Assembly (NCBI RefSeq): GCF_900157375.1
Contig: NZ_LT721901.1
Coordinates: forward strand, 924,365 to 988,364
Direction of reading: 5' to 3'
Length of the DNA: 64,000 nucleotides
Source: Mycobacterium rhizamassiliense
GTDB taxonomy: Bacteria; Actinomycetota; Actinomycetes; Mycobacteriales; Mycobacteriaceae
Under the pieces are notes generated by a model that saw only the letters and a program-made list of their open reading frames with translations, searched no databases and was not told where the DNA came from. Position numbers and translations under genes: made by a program. Below are positions 1 through 8,920 of this stretch, in pieces (position 1 is the first letter of the stretch; each line of letters begins with the position of its first letter).

Positions 1-294
1 GACATCCTGGGCAACGCCATGCACTGGGACCACTCCCCCACGCTCGACGAGCTCAGCGCCGGCATGGGACAGCTAATTTGGACGGAACTACTTGCACAGC
101 AGACGAATTCGCCGATGCTGGTGGTCAACGGCGCCGACGATTACTTCGTCCCGCAATCGGACACCCTGGTCTTCGAGGGTCGCCCGAAGACCGAAGTCCG
201 CATGATCGAGGGTACCGGCCACTGCGCGATGAGCAAGGCCCCGGAGGTGGTCCCGACGATCATCGCCTGGCTGCGCGGTCAGTTCAGTTCGTAG
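1..294 (+). CDS. alpha/beta hydrolase, C-terminal fragment (runs off left edge)
   Basis: Open reading frame from the first base of the window, so the 5' end is missing and only 97 residues are visible. The visible part has the end of an alpha/beta-hydrolase fold. A strand leads to the catalytic acid (MLVVNGADDYFVP), and a late catalytic histidine lies in GTGHCAMSKAPEVV, followed by a C-terminal helix (IIAWLRGQF). The nucleophile elbow lies outside the window, so substrate and subfamily cannot be named. The 3' end overlaps the convergent monooxygenase gene by 16 bases. It may belong to the same catabolic neighbourhood as the VOC and Baeyer-Villiger genes, which is inference from position only. 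Confidence 0.75.
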   Translation, partial: DILGNAMHWDHSPTLDELSAGMGQLIWTELLAQQTNSPMLVVNGADDYFVPQSDTLVFEGRPKTEVRMIEGTGHCAMSKAPEVVPTIIAWLRGQFSS

Positions 295-1718
295 TCACCG
301 TCGACCATCGTGCGGGTGCGCTCGAAGAATGTCGCTCCGCTGTAGGGCAATTGGGTGACGACCTTGCCGCTGGGATGGCGGAAGTAGTTGGTGCACGCGA
401 GCCACACCTTGTTCGCCATGTCGGCTTGGATCTCGTCGTTGTACCGGCGCTGCGCGTCCCGGGTGACCTCGATGGCGCGCGCGCCGCGCTGCCCCATCAC
501 GTCCAGGAGGTGGCGGACGAACGTCGTCTGCGCCTCGTGGATGTAGATGATCGAGTTGACCCCATTGGTGTTGGGGCCGTAAAGCGTAAAGAAATTCGGG
601 TAGCCGGCGACCAGCGTGCCGAGGTATGCCTCGGCACCGTCGGACCAGTCGTCGCGCAGGTGGCGGCCGCCGCTGCCATACACGTCGATGCTCGCCAGGT
701 AGTCGGCGGCCTTGAACCCGGTGCCGTAGATGATCGTGTCGACGCGGTGTTCGACGCCGTCGGCCGTGCGCACCCCGCGTTCGGTCAACTCGGCGATGGC
801 GCTGGTTTCCAGGCTGACGTTGGGCAGCGCGAAGGTGGGATACCACTCGCGCGACATCAGCGGCCGCTTGCACCCGACCGGGTAGTCCGGCGTCAGCTTG
901 GCGCGCAGCTCGGGGTCGGTCACCTTGCGCATCAGGTAGCTGCGGGCGAGTTCGGTCGCCTCGCGGGTCTGCTCGGCGTCGACGTCGAAACTGGACGACT
1001 CGTAGGCGTCGAAGGCCTCGTCGCGCAGCTTCTGCGCGGCCGCGGGGTGGCGTTCGAACTCCGCGTGCTGCTCGGGCGTGAACGGGAAGTCGAACCGCGG
1101 CGAGATCCAGATCGGGGTCCGCTGAAACACGGTGAGGTGTGCCGTTTCCGGGGCGATCGCGGGTACGTACTGGATGGCGCTGGCGCCCGTGCCGATGGAC
1201 GCGACGCGATCCCCCGCGGTGGTCTTGCTGTGATCCCATTGCGCCGAATGAAAGCGTCGGCCCCGAAACCGTTGTGCGCCTGGGATATCCGGGACATGCG
1301 GTACGTCGAGCATCCCGACGGCGCTGACCACGGCGTCGAACTCGTGCTCGTCACCGTCCGCCGTGATCAGCGTCCAGCGCCGGCGGGTGTCCGACCATCG
1401 CAGCGTGTCGACCGCGGTGTGCGGACGCAGCCGCTCGCCCAGCCCGTGGTCGGCGGCCACCTTTTCCAAGTAGGCCAGGATCTCGGGCTGGTTGGCATAG
1501 GTCTTGCTCCATCGCGGGTTGAGCGCAAAGGAATACGAGTACAAGTGCGACGGGACATCGCAGGCCGCACCCGGGAAGGTGTTGTGCCGCCACGTGCCAC
1601 CGAAGCCGTCGGCGCGGTCGAAGATGGTGAAGTCGTAGCCGCCCTGGGCGAGCTGAATTCCCATCGCGATGCCCCCGGCGCCGGCGCCGATGACCGCGAC
1701 GCTCGGCTTCAGCCCCAT
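279..1718 (-). CDS. FAD-dependent Baeyer-Villiger-type monooxygenase
   Basis: 479 residues. The N-terminal FAD-binding Rossmann motif GAGAGG is at about residues 11-16. A second dinucleotide motif (SIGTGAS, about 175-180) should bind NADPH. Between them is FRGRRFHSAQW (151-161), which fits the Baeyer-Villiger fingerprint FxGxxxHxxxW/P. The family inserts an oxygen next to ketones or oxidises heteroatoms using NADPH and O2; the substrate here is unknown. The ATG at 1718 was chosen because it overlaps the stop of the upstream VOC gene (ATGGGGCTGA) and puts the Rossmann motif close to the N-terminus. A longer in-frame start at 1793 would lie inside the VOC gene. It is the second gene of a leftward two-gene operon. 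Confidence 0.88.
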   Translation of the reverse strand: MGLKPSVAVIGAGAGGIAMGIQLAQGGYDFTIFDRADGFGGTWRHNTFPGAACDVPSHLYSYSFALNPRWSKTYANQPEILAYLEKVAADHGLGERLRPHTAVDTLRWSDTRRRWTLITADGDEHEFDAVVSAVGMLDVPHVPDIPGAQRFRGRRFHSAQWDHSKTTAGDRVASIGTGASAIQYVPAIAPETAHLTVFQRTPIWISPRFDFPFTPEQHAEFERHPAAAQKLRDEAFDAYESSSFDVDAEQTREATELARSYLMRKVTDPELRAKLTPDYPVGCKRPLMSREWYPTFALPNVSLETSAIAELTERGVRTADGVEHRVDTIIYGTGFKAADYLASIDVYGSGGRHLRDDWSDGAEAYLGTLVAGYPNFFTLYGPNTNGVNSIIYIHEAQTTFVRHLLDVMGQRGARAIEVTRDAQRRYNDEIQADMANKVWLACTNYFRHPSGKVVTQLPYSGATFFERTRTMVDGDYELN

Positions 1719-2188
1719 TGCGAGAAGTAGGGTCGCTCGGGCCTGGACTTCTCGACCAGGATGAACACCACGCCCCACGGATCGACGAACCACGTGGTGC
1801 GCACCTTCGCGACGTCCGCGATTCCGCTGACCAGGAACTCGACGCCCTTGCCTTCCAGCTCGGCCCGAGTGGCGTCGAGGTCCTCACAAATCAGCCCGAC
1901 GTGGGAGAGGCCATGGTCGGTCAGCGCGGCTGCGGCCCGCTCGTTCGCGCCGTCGACGTTGAGGTATTCGATCACCTCGAGGACGCGGTCGCTGCCGTCG
2001 TCGAATCCGACGATCGCCGCCTTCATCGTCGGGTCGGACACCAGCTCACCCATGTCGTTGCGAATGGCATTACCGGCCATCACGTACGGCGGCGAGAGCA
2101 CACGCAGGCCTAACACGTCGCGGTAGAACGCCACCGCGGCTTCACAATCCGGGACGCACACCCCGATGTGGGCCATTCCGGTAATCAC
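1709..2188 (-). CDS. VOC / glyoxalase-bleomycin resistance superfamily protein
   Basis: 159 residues with two beta-alpha-beta-beta-beta modules of the vicinal oxygen chelate fold. The first starts MAHIGVCVPDCEAAVAFY; the second contains LSHVGLICEDLDATRAELE and ends WFVDPWGVVFILVEK. Candidate metal ligands are the early His in MAHIG and the later HVG and EK positions. The family covers glyoxalases, methylmalonyl-CoA epimerases, extradiol dioxygenases and binding proteins; which one this is cannot be told. The GTG at 2188 was chosen because a TAGAGT -10 box ends seven bases upstream, giving a leaderless start. It overlaps the downstream monooxygenase by ten bases, so the two are cotranscribed. 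Confidence 0.8.
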   Translation of the reverse strand: MITGMAHIGVCVPDCEAAVAFYRDVLGLRVLSPPYVMAGNAIRNDMGELVSDPTMKAAIVGFDDGSDRVLEVIEYLNVDGANERAAAALTDHGLSHVGLICEDLDATRAELEGKGVEFLVSGIADVAKVRTTWFVDPWGVVFILVEKSRPERPYFSQWG

Positions 2189-2195
2189 GTTCTCG

Positions 2196-2201
2196 ACTCT
2201 A
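2196..2201 (-). promoter_or_regulatory. -10 box of the VOC-monooxygenase operon (leaderless)
   Basis: TAGAGT on the minus strand fits the mycobacterial TANNNT -10 consensus. It ends seven bases before the GTG at 2188, so transcription should begin at or next to the start codon. Inferred from spacing only. Confidence 0.45.
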
Positions 2202-2231
2202 CGTCGGGCAACGCCGATCGGGGACCCTGAG

Positions 2232-2237
2232 TATGTT
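2232..2237 (+). promoter_or_regulatory. -10 box of the SDR gene (leaderless)
   Basis: TATGTT fits TANNNT and ends seven bases before the ATG at 2245. This supports the shorter SDR start over an in-frame upstream ATG-less extension. With the opposing box at 2196-2201 it makes a compact divergent promoter region of about 55 bp. Confidence 0.45.
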
Positions 2238-2244
2238 GGCGGCC

Positions 2245-3192
<948 letters not shown>

Positions 3193-3210
3193 CGGGCCGA
3201 TAATGGCCGG

Positions 3211-4410
3211 GTGCGGTCAGTCGATGAACATCAGCGTGTCGTAGCCGAGATGATCCGTGCCCGCTCGGCGGTCACGGTCACACTGCCCGAAGCCCAGGGC
3301 CTGGTCCTGGCCGACGATGTGGTCGCGCAGCTGGCGCTACCGGTCTTCGACAACTCGGCGATGGACGGGTACGCCGTGCGCGCCGACGACGTCGGCGACG
3401 CCACGCCCGAACGCCCGGTGGTGCTGCCGGTCGCCGAGGACATCCCGGCCGGCCGCACCGACCTGCTGGTGCTGGACCCGGGCACCGCACACCGCATCAT
3501 GACGGGCGCGCCGGTGCCGGCCGGGGCGACGACGATCGTGCCGGTCGAGAACACCGACGGCGGCGAGGATTCGGTGACCATTCAGCAGGGCTCGCCGCCC
3601 GGCAAGCACATCCGGCGGGCCGGCGAAGACGTCGCGCTCGGGACCACCGTCCTGCGCGCCGGGCAGGTGGTGACGCCGGCGATCCTCGGTTTGGCCGCCG
3701 CGCTGGGGTTGGCCGGGCTGCCGGTGATCCCGCGGCAGCGGGTGCTGGTGATTTCGACCGGCACCGAGCTCGTGACGCCGGGAACGCCGTTGCAGCCGGG
3801 GCAGATCTACGAGTCCAACTCGGTGATGCTGGCCGGGGCCGTCCGCGAGGCGGGAGCCGACGTGATCGCCGTCGCGACGGCCGAAGACGATGTGGCGCAG
3901 TTCAGTTCGATCCTCGACCAGCACGCCGCCGGCTGCGACGTGATCATCACCAGCGGCGGGGTCAGCGCCGGCGCCTACGAGGTCGTCAAGGACGTATTCG
4001 GCCGCGACGGCGAGGCGGGCGTGGAGTTCGTCAAGGTGGCGATGCAGCCGGGCATGCCGCAGGGCGTCGGCCGGGTGGGCGGGGCGACGATCGTCACCCT
4101 GCCCGGCAACCCGGTCAGCTCGCTGGTGTCCTTCGAGGTGTTCCTGCGGCCCGCCCTGCGCGCGGCGATGGGTTTCGGTGATCCCGAGCGGCCCCGGCGG
4201 ACCGCCGTCCTGGCCGAGTCGCTGACCTCGCCGCGCGGCAAACGCCAATTCCGCCGCGCGATCCTGGACGCCGACACCGTCACCAGCTACGGCCCGCCCG
4301 CGTCGCACCATCTGCGCTGGCTCGCGTCGGCGAACGCGCTGCTGGACATCCCGGAAGACATCGTCGAGGTGGCCGCCGGCACCGAGCTGCAGGTCTGGGA
4401 TCTGCGCTAG
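3211..4410 (+). CDS. moeA2: molybdopterin molybdenumtransferase MoeA (MoeA2 type)
   Basis: 399 residues. MoeA inserts molybdate into adenylylated molybdopterin, the last common step of molybdenum cofactor synthesis, in the cytoplasm. Visible landmarks are the N-terminal FDNSAMDGYAVRADDV segment, the MPT-binding domain with VISTGTEL and SGGVSAGAYE, and LPGNPVSS near the active site, followed by the C-terminal domain IV. Length is normal for the family. The GTG start at 3211 lies six bases after GATAAT, a -10-like hexamer. Mycobacteria usually carry several moeA copies; the position next to the SDR and psd marks this as the moeA2 locus. Confidence 0.93.
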   Translation: MRSVDEHQRVVAEMIRARSAVTVTLPEAQGLVLADDVVAQLALPVFDNSAMDGYAVRADDVGDATPERPVVLPVAEDIPAGRTDLLVLDPGTAHRIMTGAPVPAGATTIVPVENTDGGEDSVTIQQGSPPGKHIRRAGEDVALGTTVLRAGQVVTPAILGLAAALGLAGLPVIPRQRVLVISTGTELVTPGTPLQPGQIYESNSVMLAGAVREAGADVIAVATAEDDVAQFSSILDQHAAGCDVIITSGGVSAGAYEVVKDVFGRDGEAGVEFVKVAMQPGMPQGVGRVGGATIVTLPGNPVSSLVSFEVFLRPALRAAMGFGDPERPRRTAVLAESLTSPRGKRQFRRAILDADTVTSYGPPASHHLRWLASANALLDIPEDIVEVAAGTELQVWDLR

Positions 4411-4527
4411 TCCCAGCGCAAAGTCGTCGGCGGCATCTTGGCGCGACGCAGCCGGTCGCCGAGCACCCCAGACCGTGCAGTTGCGTCCAGCCGGGCCCGG
4501 ACCAACCCCTGATGCGCCTTCTCTTCG

Positions 4528-4533
4528 TAAGAT
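4528..4533 (+). promoter_or_regulatory. -10 box of the psd-pssA-AAA operon (leaderless)
   Basis: TAAGAT fits TANNNT and ends six bases before the GTG at 4540, so psd is probably translated from a leaderless mRNA. The 129-base gap after moeA holds no other gene that I can support. Confidence 0.5.
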
Positions 4534-4539
4534 GACCGA

Positions 4540-5262
4540 GTGGCCCGACGCCCCCGCACCATCGGCCAGACGGCCGAGGACCCCTCGTTCGACCTCAAGC
4601 ACGTCGTGGAGTTGGTGCGCTCAGCCGTACCGCCCGTGCACTCCGCCGGCGTTCCATTCATCTCCGCAGGCCTGGCCGTCGCGCTGGCCGGGCGCAATGT
4701 GCGCTGGTTGCGCCGGACGGGCCTGTTCGCCGCCGGCGCCAGCGCGGCCTTCTTCCGTCATCCCCCGCGGGTGCCCCCCACCCGGGCCGGAGCCGTCGTC
4801 GCGCCTGCCGACGGCGAGATCTGCGTGATCGACTCCGCGGCGCCGCCCGCCGAGCTCGGCCTGGGCGACGCGCCCCGGCCGCGGGTCAGCATCTTCCTGT
4901 CGATCCTGGACGCCCACGTGCAGCGCGCCCCGGTCAGCGGCGAGGTGATCGCCGTCGAGCACCGGCCGGGTCGCTTCGGGTCGGCCGACCTTCCCGCGGC
5001 GAGCAGCGAAAACGAGCGCACCAGCCTGCGCATCCGGACGCCGGACGGCGCCGACGTGATCGCCGTGCAGATCGCCGGCCTGGTGGCGCGCCGCATCGTG
5101 TGCGACGCGCACGTCGGCGACAAACTGTCGATCGGCGAGACCTACGGCCTGATCCGGTTCGGCTCGCGGCTGGATACCTACCTGCCGCCGGGCAGCGAAC
5201 CCGTCGTCAGGGTGGGCCAGCGCGCGGTCGGCGGCGAGACGATATTGGCCGAACTGCCGTGA
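4540..5262 (+). CDS. psd: phosphatidylserine decarboxylase
   Basis: 240 residues. It decarboxylates phosphatidylserine to phosphatidylethanolamine at the membrane. This is the short bacterial type; near the C-terminus [11 protein letters not shown] contains the Gly-Ser pair at which the proenzyme cleaves itself and makes its pyruvoyl group. A hydrophobic stretch around residues 35-65 fits membrane association. The last four bases (GTGA) overlap the start of pssA, which supplies its substrate, so the two steps are translationally coupled. Start: GTG six bases after a -10 hexamer. Confidence 0.95.
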   Translation: MARRPRTIGQTAEDPSFDLKHVVELVRSAVPPVHSAGVPFISAGLAVALAGRNVRWLRRTGLFAAGASAAFFRHPPRVPPTRAGAVVAPADGEICVIDSAAPPAELGLGDAPRPRVSIFLSILDAHVQRAPVSGEVIAVEHRPGRFGSADLPAASSENERTSLRIRTPDGADVIAVQIAGLVARRIVCDAHVGDKLSIGETYGLIRFGSRLDTYLPPGSEPVVRVGQRAVGGETILAELP

Positions 5263-6161
5263 GCAGCAGGCTGCGCAGCAGGCGACCGGTGAACCTGCAA
5301 ATCCTGCCCAGCGCCATGACGGTGCTGTCGATCTGCGCCGGGCTGACGTCCATCAAGTTCGCGCTCGAGCATCAGCCGAAGGCGGCGATGGCGCTGATCG
5401 CCGCCGCGGCGATCCTGGACGGCCTGGACGGCCGGGTGGCCCGCATCCTGGACGCCCAGTCGCGCATGGGCGCGGAGATCGACTCACTGGCCGACGCGGT
5501 GAACTTCGGCGTGACACCCGCGATCGTGCTCTACGTGACGCTGTTCTCGACGTCGCCGACCGGGTGGGTGGCGGTGCTGCTGTACGCGGTGTGCGTGGTG
5601 TTGCGGCTCGCGAGGTTCAACGCGCTGCAGGACGACGGCACCCAGCCCGCCTATGCGCACGAGTTCTTCGTCGGGATGCCCGCGCCGGCGGGCGCGATCT
5701 CGATGATCGGCCTGGTCGGGCTCAAGCTGCAGTTCGGTGACGGCTGGTGGACGTCGCCGGTATTCCTGTGCATCTGGATCACCGGGACCTCGATGCTGAT
5801 GATCAGCAAGATCCCGATGCGCAAGATGCACGCGGCGGCGGTGCCGCCGACCTGGGCCGCCCCGCTGTTGGCGATCCTGGCGATCTGCGCGGCGGCAGCG
5901 GTTTTGGCGCCCTACGTCTTGATCTGGGTGATCATCATCGCCTACGTGTGCCACATCCCGTTCGCGATCCGCAACCAGCGCTGGCTGGCCGCGCACCCCG
6001 AGGTGTGGGACGAAAATCGCGAGCAACGGCGCGCCGTGCGGCGCGCGAGCCGGCGGGAACAGCCGAGTCGCCGGCCGATACCGCGGCTGGGGCTGGGCAA
6101 GCCGCGCGGACGATCGATGACCCGCCTGGGGCTGCGTAAGCCGGGCGGCCGTCTTCCGTGA
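5259..6161 (+). CDS. pssA: CDP-diacylglycerol--serine O-phosphatidyltransferase
   Basis: 300 residues, integral membrane enzyme joining CDP-diacylglycerol and serine to make phosphatidylserine. The CDP-alcohol phosphatidyltransferase signature DGx2ARx8Gx3Dx3D is complete in [19 protein letters not shown] plus the following SLAD (about residues 52-74). Several hydrophobic helices follow, and the C-terminal tail is basic and cytosolic. The GTG start overlaps the psd stop by four bases. The stop again overlaps the next gene by GTGA, making a three-gene operon. The tail contains two similar basic segments ([10 protein letters not shown] and [10 protein letters not shown]). Confidence 0.95.
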   Translation: MSSRLRSRRPVNLQILPSAMTVLSICAGLTSIKFALEHQPKAAMALIAAAAILDGLDGRVARILDAQSRMGAEIDSLADAVNFGVTPAIVLYVTLFSTSPTGWVAVLLYAVCVVLRLARFNALQDDGTQPAYAHEFFVGMPAPAGAISMIGLVGLKLQFGDGWWTSPVFLCIWITGTSMLMISKIPMRKMHAAAVPPTWAAPLLAILAICAAAAVLAPYVLIWVIIIAYVCHIPFAIRNQRWLAAHPEVWDENREQRRAVRRASRREQPSRRPIPRLGLGKPRGRSMTRLGLRKPGGRLP

Positions 6162-8317
6162 CACGACAGCTCACGCTGACGGCGCGGCTGAACACCTCGG
6201 CCGTCGACTCCCGTCGCGGAGTCGTCCGGATGCACCCGAATGCCGTTGCGGCCCTTGGCATCCGTGAGTGGGACGCGGTGTCGCTGACCGGCTCGCGGAG
6301 TACCGCGGCGGTGGCCGGCCTGGCTGACCCGGATTCGCCGGTGAGCACCGTGCTGCTCGACGACGTGACGCTGTCCAACGCCGGGTTGCGCGAGGGCAGC
6401 GAGGTGATCGTCGGCACCGTCACCGTGTACGGCGCGCGGTCGGTGACGCTGAGCGGCTCGTCGCTGACCAGCCAGTCGATCGCGGCGGCCACCCTGCGAC
6501 AGGCGTTGTTGGGCAAGGTGATGACCGTCGGCGACGCGGTGTCGCTGCTGCCCCGCGACCTGGGCCCGGGCACCTCGACGTCGGCCGCCAGCCGGGCGCT
6601 GGCCGCCGCCGTCGGCATCAGCTGGACCTCGGAGCTGCTGACGGTGACAGGGGTCGACCCTGAGGGGCCGGTCAGCGTGCAGCCCAACTCTCAAGTCGGC
6701 TGGGGCGCCGGGGTTCCCGTTAGCGCTGAGGCCCGCCCGCGGGAGCGGGCCGAGATCGTCAAACCCGCGATCTCCGTCGATCAGCTCAGGGGCTCGCAGG
6801 CCCAGGCCGCCAAGCTGACCGAATGGCTCAAGCTCGCCATCGACGAGCCGCACCTGCTGAAAACCCTTGGAGCAGAAGCGAACCTGGGCGTGGTGGTGTC
6901 GGGTCCGGCCGGAGTGGGCAAGACGACGATGGTGCGCGCGGTGTGCGCCGGTCGCAGGCTGGTGGAACTGGACGGCCCGGAGATCGGCGCGCTGGCCGCC
7001 GACGACCGGATCAAGGCGGTGGCCGCCGCGGTGACGGCGATTCGCGGCGGCGGTGGCGTGCTGCTGATCACCGACGCCGACGCGCTGCTGCCGGCCGCCG
7101 CCGAGCCGGTGGCCGCGCTGATCCTCGCCGAACTGCGCACCGCCGTGGCCACCGACGGCGTGGCCCTGATCGTCACCTCCGCGCGCCCCGATCAGCTCGA
7201 TCCGCGGCTGCGCGCCCCCGAGCTCTGCGACCGCGAACTGGGCCTGCCGCTGCCCGACGCCGCCACCCGCAAGGCCCTGCTGGAGACGCTGCTCAAGTCG
7301 GTGCCCACCAACACGCTGGATCTCGACGAAATAGGCAGCCGCACACCGGGTTTCGTCGCTGCCGATCTCGCCGCGCTGGTGCGCGAAGCGGCGCTGCGGG
7401 CGGCATCGCGGGCCAGCGCCGACGGCGGGGCGCCGAAGCTCAACCAGGACGATATGGTCGGTGCGCTCAGCGTCATCCGGCCGCTGTCGCGCTCGGCCAG
7501 CGAGGAGCTGACGGTCGGCAACGTGACGCTCGACGACGTCGGGGACATGGCCGAGGCCAAGCAGGCGCTGACCGAGGCGGTGTTGTGGCCGCTGCAGCAT
7601 CCCGACACGTTCGCCCGGTTGGGCGTCGATCCGCCGCGCGGGGTGCTGCTATACGGGCCGCCCGGCTGCGGCAAGACCTTTGTGGTTCGCGCGCTGGCCA
7701 GCACCGGCCAGCTGTCCGTGCACGCCGTCAAAGGCTCCGAGCTGATGGACAAGTGGGTGGGCTCCTCGGAGAAGGCGGTCCGCGAATTATTCCGGCGGGC
7801 AAGGGATTCAGCGCCCTCGCTGGTGTTCCTCGACGAGGTGGACGCGCTGGCGCCGCGGCGCGGACAGAGCTTCGACTCCGGCGTGACCGATCGGGTGGTG
7901 GCCGCGCTGCTCACCGAGCTCGACGGCATCGACCCGCTGCGCGACGTCGTGGTGCTGGGCGCCACCAACCGGCCCGATCTGATCGACCCCGCGCTACTGC
8001 GCCCGGGCCGGCTGGAGCGGCTGGTCTTCGTCGAACCGCCCGACGCCGCGGCTCGCCGCGAAATCCTGCGCACCGCGGGCAAATCCGTACCCCTGGCCGC
8101 CGACGTCGACCTGGACGCGGTCGCCGCCGAGCTCGACGGCTACAGCGCGGCCGACTGTGTGGCGCTGCTGCGCGAGGCCGCGCTGACCGCGATGCGGCGT
8201 TCCATCGACGCCGCCGACGTCACCGCCGCCGACCTCGCGGCGGCCCGGAAGGCCGTGCGTCCGTCGCTGGATCCCACGCAGGTGGAATCTTTACGCGCGT
8301 TTGCCAAAGCCCTCTAG
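6158..8317 (+). CDS. two-domain AAA ATPase, CDC48/VCP-like (Rv0435c-like)
   Basis: 719 residues. An N-terminal CDC48-type beta-barrel region (residues 1-190) with RMHPNAVAALGI is followed by two AAA modules. Module 1 has Walker A GPAGVGKTT (249-257), but the place of Walker B reads LLITDADAL rather than the usual hhDExD, and there is no LRPGR-type second region of homology. Module 2 is canonical, with GPPGCGKT (500-507), LVFLDEVDAL and LLRPGRLERL. Such proteins unfold or remodel protein substrates. It is translationally coupled (GTGA) to pssA, so a link to membrane lipid synthesis or quality control is possible, though unproven. It ends inside the convergent TetR gene (27-base overlap). Confidence 0.92.
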   Translation: MTRQLTLTARLNTSAVDSRRGVVRMHPNAVAALGIREWDAVSLTGSRSTAAVAGLADPDSPVSTVLLDDVTLSNAGLREGSEVIVGTVTVYGARSVTLSGSSLTSQSIAAATLRQALLGKVMTVGDAVSLLPRDLGPGTSTSAASRALAAAVGISWTSELLTVTGVDPEGPVSVQPNSQVGWGAGVPVSAEARPRERAEIVKPAISVDQLRGSQAQAAKLTEWLKLAIDEPHLLKTLGAEANLGVVVSGPAGVGKTTMVRAVCAGRRLVELDGPEIGALAADDRIKAVAAAVTAIRGGGGVLLITDADALLPAAAEPVAALILAELRTAVATDGVALIVTSARPDQLDPRLRAPELCDRELGLPLPDAATRKALLETLLKSVPTNTLDLDEIGSRTPGFVAADLAALVREAALRAASRASADGGAPKLNQDDMVGALSVIRPLSRSASEELTVGNVTLDDVGDMAEAKQALTEAVLWPLQHPDTFARLGVDPPRGVLLYGPPGCGKTFVVRALASTGQLSVHAVKGSELMDKWVGSSEKAVRELFRRARDSAPSLVFLDEVDALAPRRGQSFDSGVTDRVVAALLTELDGIDPLRDVVVLGATNRPDLIDPALLRPGRLERLVFVEPPDAAARREILRTAGKSVPLAADVDLDAVAAELDGYSAADCVALLREAALTAMRRSIDAADVTAADLAAARKAVRPSLDPTQVESLRAFAKAL

Positions 8318-8899
8318 CACCGCCCGCACCGACGCCGCGACATCGGCCTCCAGCCACGACGGCATCGGCTCGGCGTAGGCGTGGCGCCGCACGACGGCAT
8401 ACGGCAGGTCGGCGACCGCGCGCGAGACGGCGTCGACCGATCGGGAATCCTTGTGCCCATACAATTTTCGGGCGAGGGTGCCGACCCGCTGGGTCAGGGG
8501 CGCGTTCATCGCGGCCACCGTCTCCTGGAATTGCGCGTCGGGCTCGTCGTCGAGCAGGTCGCCGGGGCGGATGGTCAGCAGCAGCCGGGCATCGTCGGGG
8601 AGTTCACGCGCGAAGCCGATCGCGGATACCGCCATCGCGACCGCGGTGTCCAGCGGCGTATCGGCAGTGCCGGGCTCCGAGGCCGCCATCGCCCGGGACT
8701 GGAAGCGCTCCAGCGCGCGCAGCCACGCGGCGGTCAGGATGCCGTCGCGATTGCCGAACCGGTGATACAGCGTGCCCGCGGGCGCACCGCTTGACTTCGC
8801 GATCGCCGCGACGCTGGCCGCGCGGGGCCCGCCCTCGAGCACCAGCGTGCGGGCGGCGTCGAGGATCACATCGGTTCCATGCTTCCGCGGAGGGGCCAT
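8291..8899 (-). CDS. TetR-family transcriptional regulator
   Basis: 202 residues. The N-terminal helix-turn-helix domain spans about residues 10-55, with the typical AARTLVLEGG and GAPAGTLYHRFGNRDGI elements; the rest is a helical ligand-binding domain of unknown specificity. It is divergent from the SRPBCC-like gene, with only 21 bases between the two start codons, so it very probably represses that gene and itself. A TATACT -10 ends five bases before its ATG, suggesting a leaderless mRNA. The start is fixed by this spacing and by the usual basic N-terminus (MAPPRKHG). Confidence 0.9.
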   Translation of the reverse strand: MAPPRKHGTDVILDAARTLVLEGGPRAASVAAIAKSSGAPAGTLYHRFGNRDGILTAAWLRALERFQSRAMAASEPGTADTPLDTAVAMAVSAIGFARELPDDARLLLTIRPGDLLDDEPDAQFQETVAAMNAPLTQRVGTLARKLYGHKDSRSVDAVSRAVADLPYAVVRRHAYAEPMPSWLEADVAASVRAVLEGFGKRA

Positions 8900-8920
8900 G
8901 ATCTAGTATATTCCTTCTAT
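8900..8920. promoter_or_regulatory. overlapping divergent -10 boxes / probable TetR operator
   Basis: The whole 21-base space between the TetR and SRPBCC starts is AT-rich (ctagtatattccttctat) in a GC-rich background. TATACT on the minus strand (8910-8905) and TAGTAT on the plus strand (8904-8909) both fit -10 hexamers and overlap by five bases. ATAT half-sites flank ATTCCTTC symmetrically (8908-8922). A repressor bound here would block both promoters. Inference from sequence; no footprint is known. Confidence 0.5.

Noticed and set aside
78..1730. Long rightward ORF (550 codons) over the monooxygenase gene
   Set aside because: Antisense shadow from GC-rich codon bias; Arg/Ala/Gly/Val-rich, no family motif, while the opposite strand has full FAD and BVMO motifs.
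5942..7600. Leftward ORF of 552 codons opposite the AAA ATPase
   Set aside because: Antisense shadow with Gly/Gln/His-rich composition.
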